A stretch of DNA of 64,000 nucleotides from Norana najaformis (GCA_964023275.1 OZ029928.1:18810050-18874049), one strand, 5' to 3'. Shown: positions 43,167 to 55,237, counted from the first letter of the stretch. A program made the numbers and translations. Notes: a model not told the origin generated them from the letters alone.

Positions 43167-43460
43167 TTCTCGAGATTTCTACAGCACCCAGCGAAAGCTA
43201 AGGGGCGGTAACCAGCTTATTCACTGGCGCTCAGTCAAAATAAAATCGATAGGCAGGAAGAGTTCGGTTCCAGGTCAAGATCCAGGAGTCAGACAAGGCA
43301 GACAGTCGGACGGCTACGGTGGATGGTGTTTGGAATTGAAGCGAGAAGAGAGACAAGTGGAAGAGGAAGAATCAGGATAAGATTTTTGGAAAAGAAATGT
43401 TTCCAGTTTTGAGTGAAAGACCAGCGCAGAAATTGCAAGAGGTGAAGTGTTGGTAAGTAC
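43167..43460 (-). mobile_element. LINE-A 3' end with coding tail
   Basis: On the minus strand, TSPLAISALVFHSKLETFLF is followed by QKSYPDSSSS and a stop, then the UTR blocks. Confidence 0.8.
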
Positions 43461-44835
43461 ATACTGTACATAGTATGCATACATGTATGTATACTATATA
43501 TAATATATACATAATATAATCGGGCTGGGTACAGTGGCATTTTGAGTGGAGATGACACAACATTTTCTGACAAATAAGAACTGTAGGTTTTTCTTAAGTA
43601 TCTAGTCACCCAATCGCTGTCTTAAGCATTTACTTCCTGCAAAGCACGTCATGAATTCAATTTACTGAAGAGGAGACATACACTTGAATTACCAAACTTC
43701 CCTACACTGCTGTTCGTTTCTTAAATAATGTATACGAAAAACAAAGACTGTGTGTCTTTTCTTGAGTTAACGCTACGCTACAAATCGGTCGAATCAACGG
43801 CTTGAAACACGATCGTTTGACAACTTCGAAAGGTCGTTGTAACAGAGTAAGCACACTTACATAGAACCCACTACACAAAGGTTCCCATATATGCAATTAC
43901 AAATAAACATATATATATATATATAGCTATAACTACCCATTAATAAATATATATAGCTTATTTTTAAATGCATGGTGTATTCATATGGGTATAATTTATT
44001 ATATATACATGTATATATATATATATACATGTGTATATATATATATATATATAAGTCGGCAGTGTTAAACTTTTCGTTGGAATCATTGCAAATTAATTTG
44101 TGTAGCGCCATAAGTAATCGCTTGCGTAATCGATATACGCGGATGGTGGCATGGATCAAGTGGAAGAAGTCTCCCATCTGCCTGCCCTCAAATTATAGCC
44201 ATGTGAATACACCATGCTCGAGAATTCTCAGCCCAAATGCTGCTATGATTACACGGTATTCTGAAAAAACTGTCCAAAACTGTATAAAGTACCATTTCAC
44301 TTGGAGCGATCATTGATCGATGCCTTAGGCATTATGATAGCGCTATATAAGGCATTAAATTAGATTAGATCAGAAAAGTTTTTATAGAATCAGTGGGCTC
44401 CATATAAAGTTAGCGATATTACACTACACCGTGTTCCAAAAAAAATCAGCCAAGGTATCAAAATGTTGCAGATACAAATACACTGTGCTCACACAATCGC
44501 CCAGTTCTAAGAAGACACATTGCTCTAAAATTCTACCCTCGAAAAGACAAACAGTAGGATACTGCTTGTTCTATAAAAAGCGGGAATGGCTTATCTGTGA
44601 GAATACACTGTGTACCAAAAACACCTAACCACAAATAAGTCATTTTCATGCTTCCATTAGTATAAAACCTGATTTCTTTAATATTACCACTCGACTGTTT
44701 TCATCAAAAGCCGTCTGCTTCTTCTCGAAACACCATGTACACAAGAAACCCTAACCTCTAAACAGCTTGCATAAGACAGTTTAGCGAGTTTTTCTGCACA
44801 AAATATTCCCACGACTTCCTCTGGACCGGGGCATC
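43461..44835. other. Unannotated interval
   Basis: Contains TA runs at 43905-44060. GTAGCGCC (about 44104) and AGCGCTATATAAGG (about 44339) show tail-module fragments. No gene was recognised. Confidence 0.35.
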
Positions 44836-45090
44836 GATCCGTAGTAAACATTGGAGGGGCCCGGGCCTATAGCGGGGGTCTGGGTGCAAAGCCCCTAGTA
44901 TTGGGGTCAAGAATAGGCCTAGTGCATGAAGAATGAGAACCTTATCAGTCCACAGCTGATTTTACTGATTACAGCTAAAATATTGCTGGGGTCCAACCAG
45001 TGGCTGAGCCCTCATGCTCAAAATATTGCCGGGGCCCAGGCCCGAGGGGCACCCATGTGATCGACGCCTCGGTCTGTCCGTCCGTCTGTC
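44836..45090 (+). mobile_element. Unclassified repeat fragment flanking the 21-bp array
   Basis: Two related blocks, CTAAAATATTGCTGGGGTCC and CAAAATATTGCCGGGGCCC, are about 45 bp apart. GC-rich palindromic stretches suggest a degraded transposon. Confidence 0.35.
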
Positions 45091-45094
45091 CGTC

Positions 45095-46140
45095 CGTCTG
45101 TCTGTGCATTGGTATATACGTGTGTGTATTTGGTATATACGTGTGTGTATTTGGTATATACGTGTGTGTGTCTGGTATATACGTGTGTGTGTTTGGTATA
45201 TACGTATGTGTATTTGGTATATACGTGTGTGTATTTGGTATATACGTGTGTGTATTTGGTATATACGTGTGTGTATTTGGTACATACGTGTGTGTATTTG
45301 GTACATACGTGTGTGTATTTGGTATATACGTGTGTGTATTTGGTATATACGTGTGTGTATTTGGTATATACGTGTGTGTATTTGGTATATACGTGTGTGT
45401 ATTTGGTATATACGTGTGTGTATTTGGTATATACGTGTGTGTATTTGGTATATACGTGTGTGTATTTGGTATATACGTGTGTGTATTTGGTATATACGTG
45501 TGTGTATTTGGTATATACGTGTGTGTATTTGGTATATACGTGTGTGTATTTGGTATATACGTGTGTGTATTTGGTATATACGTGTGTGTATTTGGTATAT
45601 ACGTGTGTGTATTTGGTATATACGTGTGTGTATTTGGTATATACGTGTGTGTATTTGGTATATACGCATGTGTATTTGGTATATACGTGTGTGTATCTGG
45701 TATATACGTGTGTGTGTTTGGTATATACGTATGTGTATTTGGTATATACGTGTGTGTATTTGGTATATACGTGTGTGTATTTGGTATAAACGTGTGTGTA
45801 TTTGGTATATACGTGTGTGTATTTGGTATATACGTGTGTGTATTTGGTATATACGTGTGTGTGTATTTGGTATATACGTGTGTGTATTTGGTATATACGT
45901 GTGTGTATTTGGTATATACGTGTGTGTATTTGGTATATACGTGTGTGTATTTGGTATATACGTGTGTGTATTTGGTATATACGTGTGTGTATTTGGTATA
46001 TACGTGTGTGTATTTGGTATATACGTGTGTGTATTTGGTATATACGTGTGTGTATTTGGTATATACGCGTGTGTATTTGGTATATACGTGTGTGTATTTC
46101 GTATATACGTGTGTGTATTTCGTATATACGTGTGTGTATG
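45095..46140. repeat. 21-bp satellite array
   Basis: About 49 copies of TATTTGGTATATACGTGTGTG occur. Because 21 is a multiple of three and the unit has no stop in several frames, it opens frames over 200-390 codons on both strands. One 23-bp unit near 45850 shifts the phase. I regard all these frames as non-coding. Confidence 0.96.
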
Positions 46141-46236
46141 TGCTATGTAGCATGTGTATGAGTGAACTGGACTAAAAAACCAGAATCTCTACCAGGATAC
46201 TCTAACCAGATGCGCTTTTTAAAAGCACTTTACACG

Positions 46237-46327
46237 TAAAGCCGACCGCCATATATACGTCACAATGACTCAGCATTTATTCCTAAAGCCGACCGCCATA
46301 TATACGTCACAATGACTCAGCATTTAT
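46237..46327 (+). promoter_or_regulatory. Tandem CRE plus MARE/ARE-like module (two 44-bp copies)
   Basis: The 44-bp block at 46237-46280 is repeated exactly at 46284-46327. Each copy contains ATACGTCACA and TGACTCAGC (46266-46274 and 46313-46321). The latter fits AP-1 and the Maf/NRF2 ARE core. Confidence 0.55.
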
Positions 46328-46334
46328 GGCCGAC

Positions 46335-46535
46335 ACACCCAATGCGCATGCGTATCCCATCGGGTCATGCTTGCGTGCCGACAAATAGCGCTGCATAATT
46401 CGTTTCGCGGCTCGCGAACCCGATAAGCTGATAAGATGGCCGCCAACCGGAAGTGAGCGCCGTCGGATGGGAATCATGGCGGCCGCGATAGACACGCGCC
46501 GGCGATCCCAGAAGCCATTGGACTTCCGGTACGGT
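46335..46535. promoter_or_regulatory. CpG-rich promoter-like patch (NRF1, YY1, ETS)
   Basis: NRF1-like TGCGCATGCG lies at 46343-46352. YY1-like AAGATGGCCGCC is at 46433, ETS ACCGGAAGTG at 46446-46455, YY1-like ATGGCGGCC at 46476 and ETS ACTTCCGGT at 46522-46530. A short plus frame from 46467 reads MAAAIDTRRRSQKPLDFRYG. It could be a first exon, but no donor or partner exon was established. Confidence 0.5.
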
Positions 46536-46694
46536 GATCTCTCTTGTCTGATAACAACGGGGGATTATTTTGTGCGGCGGATGCACAAAAGTCCCTTGTC
46601 CGCACGGCACACATACGCACACATACATGGCCACATACTCCGAATCACACGGACACAAATATACACACATATAGGTCCCTAGTCCTCAAAGATA

Positions 46695-46820
46695 CTCAGA
46701 AACACATGCACACATACTACCAAACACATGCACACATAATACTAAACATATGCACACATACTACCAAACATATGCACACATAATACCAAACATATGCACA
46801 CATACTACCAAACACATACA
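46695..46820. repeat. Minisatellite, about 22-bp unit
   Basis: Five or six units of CATATGCACACATACTACCA. Confidence 0.85.
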
Positions 46821-46950
46821 CAAATACACGTACACACACTTCCCAGTATTCCCAACGCGTTCATTCATGTGCACATGCTGCACAGCACCTACAAACACGT
46901 ATACACCAATGCACAAACATACACCCATGAGAATAATATACAACCCTTCC

Positions 46951-46955
<5 letters not shown>

Positions 46956-47004
<49 letters not shown>

Positions 47005-47042
47005 CGCACACGCACGCGCGCGCACACACACACACACACACA
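46956..47042. repeat. (CA)n microsatellite with CG interruptions
   Basis: About 43 dinucleotides. Confidence 0.95.
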
Positions 47043-47880
47043 ATGTACCCTTACTATTCAGTACGACAGCCAGAGAAAACAATTGTCTGATAGGTACAGC
47101 ACATTTCTGCGTGCCATATCTGGCTCAAAATTATATAGCGCATATACAATAGCACTTACAGAAGCTTTCATAGGTCTAAAAAGTTATGGCCTAAGATGAA
47201 CCAAACGTTTTAAACTCTAACATAATATTATGTTCCCACAGTTTAACGATACGTTAAGGCATCAAATGCCGTTCACCTCCGTAGAAAATTTTTAAACATT
47301 TCTCATAGTTAGCTTAGTTAGGCATACATCCGCCTTAACTTAAAATTAGGAAGAACCGCAAAATTCTAACAATAACCGTACATAACTGAAACATGGCGAA
47401 GGTCTAATTTAAAATACGATGAATACTTAAATTACGGTGTGAATAAAAGATACACCAAAAATTCTCTAAACCGACCGAAAACTATAATCTGACTAGTGGA
47501 AGCAGGAAATCATCATTCTTTTGGTCCTGCAACTAATTGGTCCTAAAGCAGGACCTCTTACGTGCGAGGTAGAGCAAAAGCGCCCTGTGTAAGAAAATCG
47601 TTAACGCATCGGTTTGCTGCCATCTGGCGACTCATTCTGAGCGTTTACGTTGTAAGATGTATTCGCTAGATGGCGGACGTTCGCCTGTGCGTTTGCGTGT
47701 TGCGTCAACGGTTATTGTTTGGAATCCGAGATTGGAGTGCGTATTGCCATTGTACGCATTTGTGTTTGCATGCATACTGAATAAAACTTCTATAGCGCCA
47801 TGTATAATGTAAAAGACATCAACTGATGGCGCGCTAAAACGAAGCCGGTGTCAGATCAATACCAGCAAGTCAGTCCACTC
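47043..47880. other. Unannotated interval with two CTCF-like sites
   Basis: CTCF-like cores occur at about 47618-47631 (minus strand) and 47661-47676 (TTCGCTAGATGGCGGA, plus strand). TTCTATAGCGCCATG lies at about 47788. No gene was recognised. Confidence 0.4.
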
Positions 47881-47884
47881 AGCA

Positions 47885-48690
47885 TGTATGTATGTATGTA
47901 TGTATCACAAAATTTATAAAGTGTCTTTTAAGTAACTCTCAAAGGCGCTGCAGCACGACTACCTAACGGTCTCTAAATAGGAACGTATTGTACGCATGCA
48001 TGTACTGTATGTGTGTATGTATGTATGTAGGTATATATGTATGTTTGTATGCATTTATGTATATGTGCATGTATCTATATATGCATGTATGTATGCATGT
48101 ATGTATGCGTATGCATATATGTATGATGGATGGATGGATGTACTTATGTATGTGTGTGTGTGTGTCTATGTATGTATTTATGCATGTATGTATGAATGTA
48201 CGTATGTATGGATGTACACATGTATGTATGCATGTAGGTATGTATGTTTGTATGTATGTATGCATGTGCATGTAACGATGTATTTATGTATGCATGTATG
48301 TATGCATGTGCATGTAACGATGTATTTATGTATGCATGTATGTATGCATGTGCATGTAACGATGTATTTATGTATTTATGTATGCATGTATGTATGCATG
48401 GATGGATGGATGTACATATGTGTGTATGTGTGTCTGTATGTATGTATTTATGCATGTATGTATGCATGTACGTATGTATGGATGTACATATGTATGTATG
48501 TATGTATGTATGCATATATGTATGTTTTACGTATGTATGCATGTGCATGTAACGAAGTACGTATTTATGTATGTATGTATGCATATATGTATGATAGATG
48601 GATGTACATATGTGTGTATGTATGTATGTATGTATGTATGTGTGTATGTATGTATGTATATGCATGTATATGTGTCTATAAGACATTTAT
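47885..48690. repeat. (TATG)n array with higher-order units
   Basis: The unit GCATGTGCATGTAACGATGT recurs at about 48262, 48304 and 48346, a 42-bp period. It sits within a TATG-based tract of about 800 bp. Confidence 0.9.
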
Positions 48691-48734
48691 GTAACTGTTT
48701 TTAGCACATCACAAAGGCGCATACATACATACAA

Positions 48735-48812
48735 AAGGGCAGTGATGGTATCTCACCCAATAAAATCATTTAAAAAATTAACAAGGTCGAGGCCATACGG
48801 TCGCCCTTCATG
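48735..48812 (+). mobile_element. SINE-C tail fragment
   Basis: GGCAGTGATGGTATCTCACC and ACAAGGTCGAGGCCATACGG match the family 3' half. Confidence 0.65.
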
Positions 48813-49265
48813 AATGTGTCGCCCCTCTGGAAGTATCCTTGCTCCAACACAAGCAATCCTGGATCCGTCACTGCGTGTGTGTGTGTGACTCGCACAACTA
48901 CGACACCCTTAGGCCGACAGGGTTTCCCGTTCAATTGCTGCTCTTCTAGGAGTCCATGGTCCTTCCGCGCAATGATGGGCCATTCATGAAAGGCGACGAT
49001 ACAACGCCGGCAGTAATTATTACACGAAGCGTACGAAGGGGAGGGGTTATGATAATAGGAAGACGTGGGGAGGGATGAACTGAGAGACGCAGGTCAAACT
49101 GAAGATGAATGAACGCTGGCGGGTGTTGTGCCTGATCGGTTCAGGTGCGAAATCGGTTCCGAAATGATATCGTGGGCGATCTACTTGACCAGGTCGAGGC
49201 AAATTTGTTTCTAATAACAGAACTATTTCGTCCCATACAATATATTCTACCACATCTTCGGTAAA
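48813..49265. other. Unannotated interval
   Basis: A fragment shared with 22762-22830 is present at 48817-48890. Otherwise I see nothing recognisable. Confidence 0.35.
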
Positions 49266-49267
49266 AA

Positions 49268-49640
49268 TCCTATTTTGTCTGAATTATCTTGTCTTGTCTT
49301 GTCTTCAACCGTCCTCGAGCAGAGGATTGGCTGCACCGCGGACAATTTTGTGCCATCTGCTTCTGTCCCTCGTCTCTTTAACAACTGGCCGAACGATAAT
49401 TCAGTCCACGACTTGGTGTTATCGATCCATGTCATCTTGGGTCTTCCCTGAGCTCAGGATCCAGGAACTGTGTCTTGGACGATCTATTTCTCTAAGCAGC
49501 CTCCACTCTTTCGTAGCATATGCTCGAAGTATGAAAGCTTCATCCTTTTGATTAATCCGAGTAGACTCCTCTTTTACTCCTGCCGTCTCTACGACCCACT
49601 AATTTGCCTTCATGGCAGTCCACGGTACTCTAAAATCTTG
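49268..49640 (-). mobile_element. LINE-R 3' coding fragment
   Basis: The minus-strand frame contains RPRMTWIDNTKSWTELSF, a motif of the C-terminal part of endonuclease/RT-type non-LTR elements. Stops and frame breaks follow. A second, opposite copy is at 56735-57065. Confidence 0.75.
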
Positions 49641-49970
49641 TCATTTATTTATTTATCCACATTTTGAAATATTGTTGATCAAATTTTTGTATCAGGCCTA
49701 CAAGGTACCACTGACCTCACTATTATTCCCGAAAGCGGCCTAGGAACCGTCTTGGCCCATAAAACAGATCTGCTATCACACCGTCATGACCAAATAAAGG
49801 CGAGTTAGGGAAGCGGCCAATGAATCTACGGAGGCGCAAAAAGCGCTTCGCCGCGACAATGGCAAAGCAACTGCGCCGCACTGCGTTGGCCCTTCGACGG
49901 TATCGTACCTGCCGGACTGCGAGCACCTCTAGCCCGCCACGTGGGTCTTCATTCCACCCTAAATATAAAT
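49641..49970. other. Unannotated interval
   Basis: A moderately GC-rich stretch around 49740-49960 has an 83-codon minus frame of unknown status. Confidence 0.3.
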
Positions 49971-49971
49971 G

Positions 49972-50095
49972 CACACGTTTTCTTTAGCGACCGTATAGCC
50001 TCGACCCTGCTCATTTTTCAGTGAATTAATCGGGTGACATCCTTCACCACCGCTGCCCTTTTGAATGGGCACCACGCCTTTTGCATTAATATTCA
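49972..50095 (-). mobile_element. SINE-C copy
   Basis: Reverse orientation, with TCGACCCTGCTCATTTTTCA and GATCCTTCACC-like blocks. Confidence 0.75.
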
Positions 50096-50162
50096 GTGTT
50101 TAACGACATCTTGTGGCTGCCACATCCGTTAAGTTCTAGTTTTCATCAGGCACACACCGAGA

Positions 50163-50285
50163 TTAGTAGTAGCTCCGCAGCTTAACGACAGCTTATGGCA
50201 TCAAAGGCCGTTGCCGTCCCCCTCTTCCTTTATCCAGGCTTGGGACTGGCACTACTCTCAAACAAGACAGTGGCGGAGTTTCACA
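50163..50285 (+). mobile_element. Element F copy
   Basis: GTAGTAGCTCCGCAGCTTAACG to GACAGTGGCGGAGTT. An array-type block, TTTAACGACATCTTGTGGC, lies 60 bp upstream. Confidence 0.78.
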
Positions 50286-50371
50286 CACACACACACAGAT
50301 TGATCGAAATTGACCCATATATAACTTCAGATAATTACAATTTAAAGGTGTCTAAGAAAACCTAATATTTA

Positions 50372-50545
50372 TAAAATGTAAATCTAAATGTAGACGTTTT
50401 CTACAGCGACCAAATTGCCTCGACCCTGCTCATTTTTCAATGAATTAATCGGGCGAGATCCTTCACCACCGCTGCCCTTTTGAATGGGCGCAACGTCATT
50501 TAAGGTCCCCGTGTACGGACCGTGCTTACCCGAGTTTCAAAGGCG
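50372..50545 (-). mobile_element. SINE-C copy
   Basis: Reverse orientation, with TTTAAGGTCCCCGTGTACGG and the tail seen as GTAAATCTAAATGTAGACG. Confidence 0.78.
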
Positions 50546-50904
50546 AATTCCCCCCCCCCTTCTGTCCCATTCAGTTTTTCGTCTACCACCTTTGTAGTCG
50601 AAATGTCTTAATTTACGAATCGTTTCGCTCGGATGTGATTTATATAGCACGTGGTGGAGAAAAAGAATAATACTTATGCATCGTCCTCGTGTATTTAGAC
50701 ATTCACGAAGCGTCTAGCAGACGTCACGATAAATGAGGGTCACATCGTATCAACCGATAAATTTGCCCGAACGAAACCTGAATGGGGTTGTTGGTGAACG
50801 CGCAGAGAAGGCTGACGGGGTGATTACTCGACAACCATTCGCACTTGAAAATACCGAGGCCCCGGACTACATGCTGTGAAACCTGCGATTCCCCAGTCCG
50901 CGAA
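50546..50904. other. Unannotated interval
   Basis: Contains a poly-C run (about 50549-50558) and ATTTATATAGCACG (about 50640). No gene is visible. Confidence 0.35.
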
Positions 50905-51300
50905 TGACTGACTTACTGGGTGCTTGACTGACTTTCTGGGTATCTGACTCGCTTTCTGGGTCTTTGACTGGCTTTATAGGGTGTTCGACTGGTTTCATTG
51001 GTCTCTGACTGACTTACTGGGTATTTGACTGACTTTCTGGGTATTTGACTGACTTACTGGGTATTTGACTGACATTCTGGGTGTTTGACTGACTTTCTGG
51101 GTGTTTGACTGGCTTTATAGGGTGTTTGACTTCTAGGGTCTGACTGACTTTCCGGATCTTTGACTGACTTTATAGGGTGTGCAACTGGCTTCCTGGGTCT
51201 CTGACTGAGTTTCTGGATTTTGACTGATTTTCTGGGTATATAACTGACTTTCTGGGTTTTTGACTGACTTTCTGGGTATTAGACTGATTTTCTGGCTTCA
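50905..51300. repeat. Minisatellite, 20-21 bp unit
   Basis: About 18 units of TGACTGACTTTCTGGGTATT with variation. Confidence 0.9.
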
Positions 51301-51524
51301 CACAGTCGTAGGAACCGCGTGCAACCTCAGGCTGCAGATAACCGGTTTCGAACTTTCGCCAAATTGGTCGGCATCTTTGCTGTGCAAACATCGGATGGAT
51401 GAGCGACATATCGAGGACAGCTGGACACCATCGGGGTGTTGGTGGAATCAGGTTCCAACAGCAGTGATGATGATCCAGGTTAGATCGGCTGTCTAGGATA
51501 TAACGACCAAAGGGAGCGCTCCCT

Positions 51525-51525
51525 G

Positions 51526-51566
<41 letters not shown>

Positions 51567-51567
51567 A

Positions 51568-51614
<47 letters not shown>

Positions 51615-51732
51615 AGAGAGAGAGAGAGAGAGAGAGAGAAACAGAGTCCCAGGAGATAGAGGAGACAGGTAGACAGACAAAGACGGTGATAGGAGACAGG
51701 ACAGACAGAGAGATACAGGCAGACAAAGTTTT

Positions 51733-51765
<33 letters not shown>

Positions 51766-51825
51766 TGACAGACAGACTGACAGACAGACTGACAGACAGA
51801 CTGACAGACAGACAGGTCGTAAAAC
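51525..51825. repeat. (GACA)n and (GA)n compound tract
   Basis: Several CAGA and GAGA runs with short unique islands. Confidence 0.92.
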
Positions 51826-52264
51826 AGCCTATACATACCTATTCCCCCACATACCTACCTACACCTACCTACCGCACTCTACAGACCAATTACCAGATCA
51901 AAAGTCACCGCCGCTCCATTTGAACCTGTCCGCTTCGTCCAACAGGGTCACGACCTCACAGCCGCGACCCTAAGGTCAGAGGTCAGCCTGTGATGGGATC
52001 CCTGTCTCATTCCCACGGTGAGTTAAAAGGTCGCCGTCCCACACGTTGACACTATAACGAAAGGAGGAACGGAGGAGGGTATAGTACAAGTATGCTGTCA
52101 AGTATAGTATACAATTAAAGTATGCAAGTATAGTACACTAGTATACGAGTGAGAGCTAACGCTAAGTACATTTCCAATTTGGAAATTTTCAGTTTGGAAA
52201 TTTTTAAATTTTAAAATTGGAAATTTTGAAGTTTTCAATCTGGAAATGTTGAAATTTTCAATAT
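51826..52264. other. Unannotated interval
   Basis: AGTATAGTA and TTGGAAATTTT short repeats are visible at about 52080-52250. No gene was recognised. Confidence 0.4.
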
Positions 52265-52692
52265 GGCGGTCTGTCGGTTACTCGTTTGCTCAATGATCTA
52301 GAGGCTGCGGGTTCGACTTCGTGTAACGACCCTGGGCAAGTTGTTTGCGCACACCGTGCCTCTGTCGCCAAGCAATAGAATTTGGTACGTGCTTAAGCTG
52401 GGAAGTAAACGGCAAGTCCTGCGATGCACTGGCCCCGTGTCCAGGACCTTGGGATTCGTCCACTGCCGGCTCAAGGGCCTAAAGGAAAGTAAATGAGCCC
52501 CTCCCCTACGTCTCTCTTGTGGGCTCATACGGGATACTTTACTTTACATAAGCTGGGAACTAAACGGCAAGTCCTGCGATACACTGGCCCCGTGTCCAGG
52601 ACCTTGGGATTCGTCCATTGCCGGTTCAAGGGCTTAAGAAAAGGAGAAGAGTGCCTCCCCTACGTTACTCATGGGACATTTATTTTCTTCAT
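52265..52692 (+). mobile_element. SINE-E copy with partial tandem second copy
   Basis: A full head (GTCTGTCGGTTACTCGTTTGC, GGTTCGACTTC) and body run to about 52552. A second 3' part starting AGCTGGGAACTAAACGGCAA then runs to about 52690. Confidence 0.82.
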
Positions 52693-52792
52693 TAACAAGG
52701 ATTTGCGATCGGAATCCATGGATGCGAAAGAGAAGCAGCCCAAAGTAATTGAAGAACTTGTGGAGGTGACCTGCAATCAGCAAGGGAGAAAG

Positions 52793-52975
52793 TGGGGCAT
52801 GTCGCCGATTGGTTAGATCGCTTGGGTTGCAACGTGAAGAGTAAGGGTTCGGGCCTCCTTCCCTGAGACGTTTACTGTGTAGGAGCCTTGAACAAGTCCT
52901 TCACTCACAACTGCTCAGCGCCATCGAATGATGTTTAGTAATTAGATAGTGGCGCTTAATAAATGCAGAAATGTA
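52793..52975 (+). mobile_element. SINE-D copy
   Basis: GCCGATTGGTTAGATCGCTT as tRNA-like head, AAGGGTTCGGGCC as B box, and TAGTGGCGCTTAATAAATGC as tail. Confidence 0.8.
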
Positions 52976-53420
52976 TGTATATGTACACAAAGTCCCCAGT
53001 TCCTACCCATAAATCGAACCCCTGTCCCCTCATTTGTCACTAAGGAGGAAGAAATTGCAAAAAAGAAACCATCAACTAACCATTACAACTTTTAGCCATA
53101 TACATACACAATTATTTTCATATATATTTATATACATTAATATACATAATATGTGTAAACAGTGTAGCGTTTAATACACAATTCATACCCGAATGGCTGA
53201 CACTTAACCTTCAATATAACCCTAATAACCCTAACCCTTAACCACTCAAGTGTCGCTGTAAGATAATAGTAAACAGTTGCTAAATTTAAATCACTTATGA
53301 CTCTCTTCATCCAGATCTGCTTGACAACCCGATAAGTCATACTCTTCTTTCCAAAAATGTGCAAAATTTTACATATTTTCAACAAAATCTGTGTAACCAT
53401 ACGTTTCGCCTATTGTTGAT
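52976..53420. other. Unannotated interval with short telomere-like patch
   Basis: CCCTAATAACCCTAACCC lies at about 53219-53236. The rest is AT-rich without a recognised gene. Confidence 0.4.
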
Positions 53421-53423
53421 CCT

Positions 53424-53648
53424 CATGCTATCCTAATTCTTCCTCTTCCCCTTATCTCTCTTCTTGCTTCAGTTTCAAGCATCATCCACCGTAGCTGCCT
53501 GACTGTCTGCCTTCCCGACTCCTGGATCTTGACCTGGAACGGAACTCTTGCCTATCGATTTTGTTTTGACTGAGCGCCTGTGAATTAGCTGGTTCCTGCG
53601 ACTTAGCTTTCGTTGGGCTCTGTAGAAATCTCGAGATTACGATTAAGA
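53424..53648 (+). mobile_element. LINE-A 3' UTR
   Basis: CTGGATCTTGACCTGGAAC, TGACTGAGCGCCTGTGAATT and TCTCGAGATTACGATTAAG. Confidence 0.8.
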
Positions 53649-53784
53649 TGTTGTTCATCATCCAAGATGCTAAGTGCTTCGGGAACTCTGAACATGCTGT
53701 ATCTTTCAACTCTAGTTGGGAATCCACAGGTGGGGCTCTGCGTGTGTGCGCGAGCTTGCCACTGGCGACAATTCCCGGTCAAGG

Positions 53785-53960
53785 CTTATTTCAGAGATTT
53801 GAATCTCGGGCTAGCACGGTCCGTGCACGGGGACCCTAAATGGTACGGCGCCCATTCAAACGGGCAGCAGTGGTGAAGGATCTCACCCTATTAATTCATT
53901 GGAAAATGAGCAGGGTCGAGGTCGTAAGTAGAAAAACGTTTACATTTTACATTTACATTC
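53785..53960 (+). mobile_element. SINE-C copy
   Basis: GAGATTTGAATCTCGGGCTA, CACGGGGACCCTAAATGG and GAGCAGGGTCGAGG, with a (TTTACA)n tail. Confidence 0.8.
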
Positions 53961-54065
53961 TAGTAATCTGAGCAATGTTTGATAATGGACCAATGTTCTG
54001 TTCTTAACGACATTTTTAACATCATGAAGTGGCGCTATACAAATTTCTGATTGCAATTATATTTA
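53961..54065 (+). mobile_element. Element G copy
   Basis: GAGCAATGTTTGATAATGGA, then GAAGTGGCGCTATACAAATT and TCTGATTGCAATTA. It directly follows the SINE-C copy. Confidence 0.65.
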
Positions 54066-55230
54066 TATATAGCTTCTTTTATTTACAACAGTTCGATATT
54101 GACGTTACTGGCATTTCACAATTCAGCGTCCATCACCATCGTTCGTGTTAAATGTTTACAATTTGCAGAACTGCTTTTAATACAAATGTTACAATATGTC
54201 TGTATTCTATACTATACAATGCTTATACATCAGCTTAATCAGCACATATGTATGTACAAGATATGCTAACAGCGTGTTTACATAAAGTCCGACAAGTATC
54301 TACAAGAAAGGCGGCATACATTGAAAATACAACAGCGCTTGGACATTTACATAATAATTCAAGTTGTTAACGATAACGCTGACGACAAGAGGTAGAACAT
54401 GAAAGACCTTTCAGCTTCAAGAACAAGTTTATGTATATATACATGTAATATTTATGTATATTTGTGTATACATCTAACTATATGCACTCGTATGCTACAT
54501 TTTGAATCAAACATGGAACAGCTGGTTCAAACTCTGCAGAATCATAGGTATGTTCCTACCCGATTCAATTGCTTTTTCAACTACCCATTCCTGTATTCAA
54601 GCCTTTTATGTAAAGTTAGAGTCTTTTTGTAAAATTAGAGTATTTTTGTAAAGTTAGAGTTACGCTGAAGCATTACATGTAGCTGTGGAATACAGTAACA
54701 CATTACATTCCAGAGTTACACATCACCTTGAGCAGGTCAGAACAGTGACACCAAAACCGTCCCTGCAAACTAGTAAGAAATTCACCATACGATGTAAAAT
54801 ATCTCATTTAAAACCAGTTTATTTTTGCTGTACATATCCACTTACTTAAATCACTCGCTTGTCTCACACGTCTAAAGAATTTTAAATACCGGTAGGTATA
54901 GTGCATTTCCTACTTAAACATCAAATCACAGTACTTATTAGATTTCAGCTGACTTCAGTACGATATACAACTGTTTTTCTCATCAATCCCACCCTTACGG
55001 CTCTATTATTCTTGTAAGGCAGACGGGTGAAACTTGACCACAGCTTATTTACTATAGTATTGACAGTTTAGCGCAAGTCTTACCCGGTCGTTAGGGGTTT
55101 AAAAACACAACTGGGTCAGACATCTGCCCAGACCATGCCTTACCGTATGCACGACTTGCCATCAACACAGTTCAAAGTACCAAGTGCAATTGTTCCTGCA
55201 CAAATCAAAGCCATATGCGTTCGCATAAGC
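54066..55230. other. Unannotated AT-rich interval
   Basis: GTAAAGTTAGAGT is repeated three times at about 54609-54652. I see no exon that I can support. Confidence 0.35.
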
Positions 55231-55237
55231 AACTTAC

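Noticed and set aside
45000..46175. Very long open frames (up to 392 codons) on both strands
   Set aside because: They are produced by the 21-bp satellite, whose length is a multiple of three. There is no domain or start context.
53215..53240. Interstitial telomere-like CCCTAA repeats
   Set aside because: Only about three imperfect units are present. This is compatible with chance.
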